A DNA stretch of 6,054 nucleotides from Chloroflexota bacterium (GTDB lineage Bacteria; Chloroflexota; Anaerolineae; Thermoflexales; Thermoflexaceae). Made by a program: the position numbers and the translations under genes. The stretch is taken from NCBI GenBank assembly GCA_030550075.1, contig JAUQQB010000184.1, positions 1-6,054 on the forward strand, given 5' to 3'. Shown piece by piece: positions 6,028-6,054 of this stretch. How positions within the stretch are numbered: position 1 is the stretch's first letter; every line of letters begins with the position of its first letter. The notes below the pieces were generated by a model. It worked only from the letters and a program-made list of their open reading frames with translations, ran no database searches and had not been told where the DNA came from.

Positions 6028-6054
6028 GAGGCAGGCGACGAAGCCGCCTGCCTC
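6028..6054 (+). terminator. stem-loop after livM, cut by the window edge (possible terminator)
   Basis: Bases 6028-6037 pair without mismatch with 6045-6054, with a seven-base loop (6038-6044). The stem begins 27 bases after the livM stop. The next bases lie outside the window, so a T-run cannot be checked. It is either a terminator closing the operon or an intergenic structure before livG/livF. Confidence 0.5.

Noticed and set aside
1..6054. A new defence, mobile or other undescribed system
   Set aside because: Every sizeable gene belongs to a known housekeeping or transport family, and there is no repeat array, transposase, integrase, tRNA or toxin-antitoxin pair.

Overview
All five protein-coding genes in this window lie on the + strand. 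The DNA is GC-rich, and there is no RNA gene, transposon, CRISPR array or other mobile element that I can support. The binding protein has a lipobox followed by an Ala/Pro/Thr linker, which is common in Chloroflexota lipoproteins. Together with GC-rich codon use, a YumC-type ferredoxin-NADP reductase and a high-affinity branched-chain amino acid transporter, this suggests a bacterium of the Chloroflexota, perhaps a thermophilic Anaerolineae/Thermoflexia relative. That assignment is an inference from protein style only.

Layout. Positions 2-955 hold the 3' part of a thioredoxin-reductase-like ferredoxin/flavodoxin-NADP+ reductase, cut by the window edge. A 166-base gap (956-1121) follows, G-rich at first and with nested inverted repeats at its end. 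Then comes a small DUF1992 (DnaJC28-like) protein at 1122-1634. A 256-base gap (1635-1890) contains a near-consensus sigma-70 promoter (TTGACA, 17 bases, TAAAAT), a roughly 157-nt leader with a perfect 14-bp palindrome, and a very strong ribosome binding site.

Positions 1891-6001 are the first three genes of a LIV-type (HAAT family) ABC importer: the lipoprotein substrate-binding protein (livJ-like), permease livH and permease livM. A perfect 14-bp GC-rich stem-loop without a U-tract sits between the binding protein and livH. The livH-livM gap is 130 bases. A second stem-loop ends exactly at the window edge after livM. The two ATPase genes (livG, livF) are not in the window. They may lie downstream or elsewhere.

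How the genes work together: the lipoprotein captures a branched-chain or related amino acid outside the membrane and delivers it to the LivH-LivM channel, which LivG/LivF ATPases would power. The promoter, strong ribosome binding site and hairpin after the binding-protein gene fit the usual need for far more binding protein than permease. The reductase and DUF1992 genes show no evident functional link to the transporter. I see no novel system here. The points worth a second look are the regulatory structures between genes and some family-atypical protein details.
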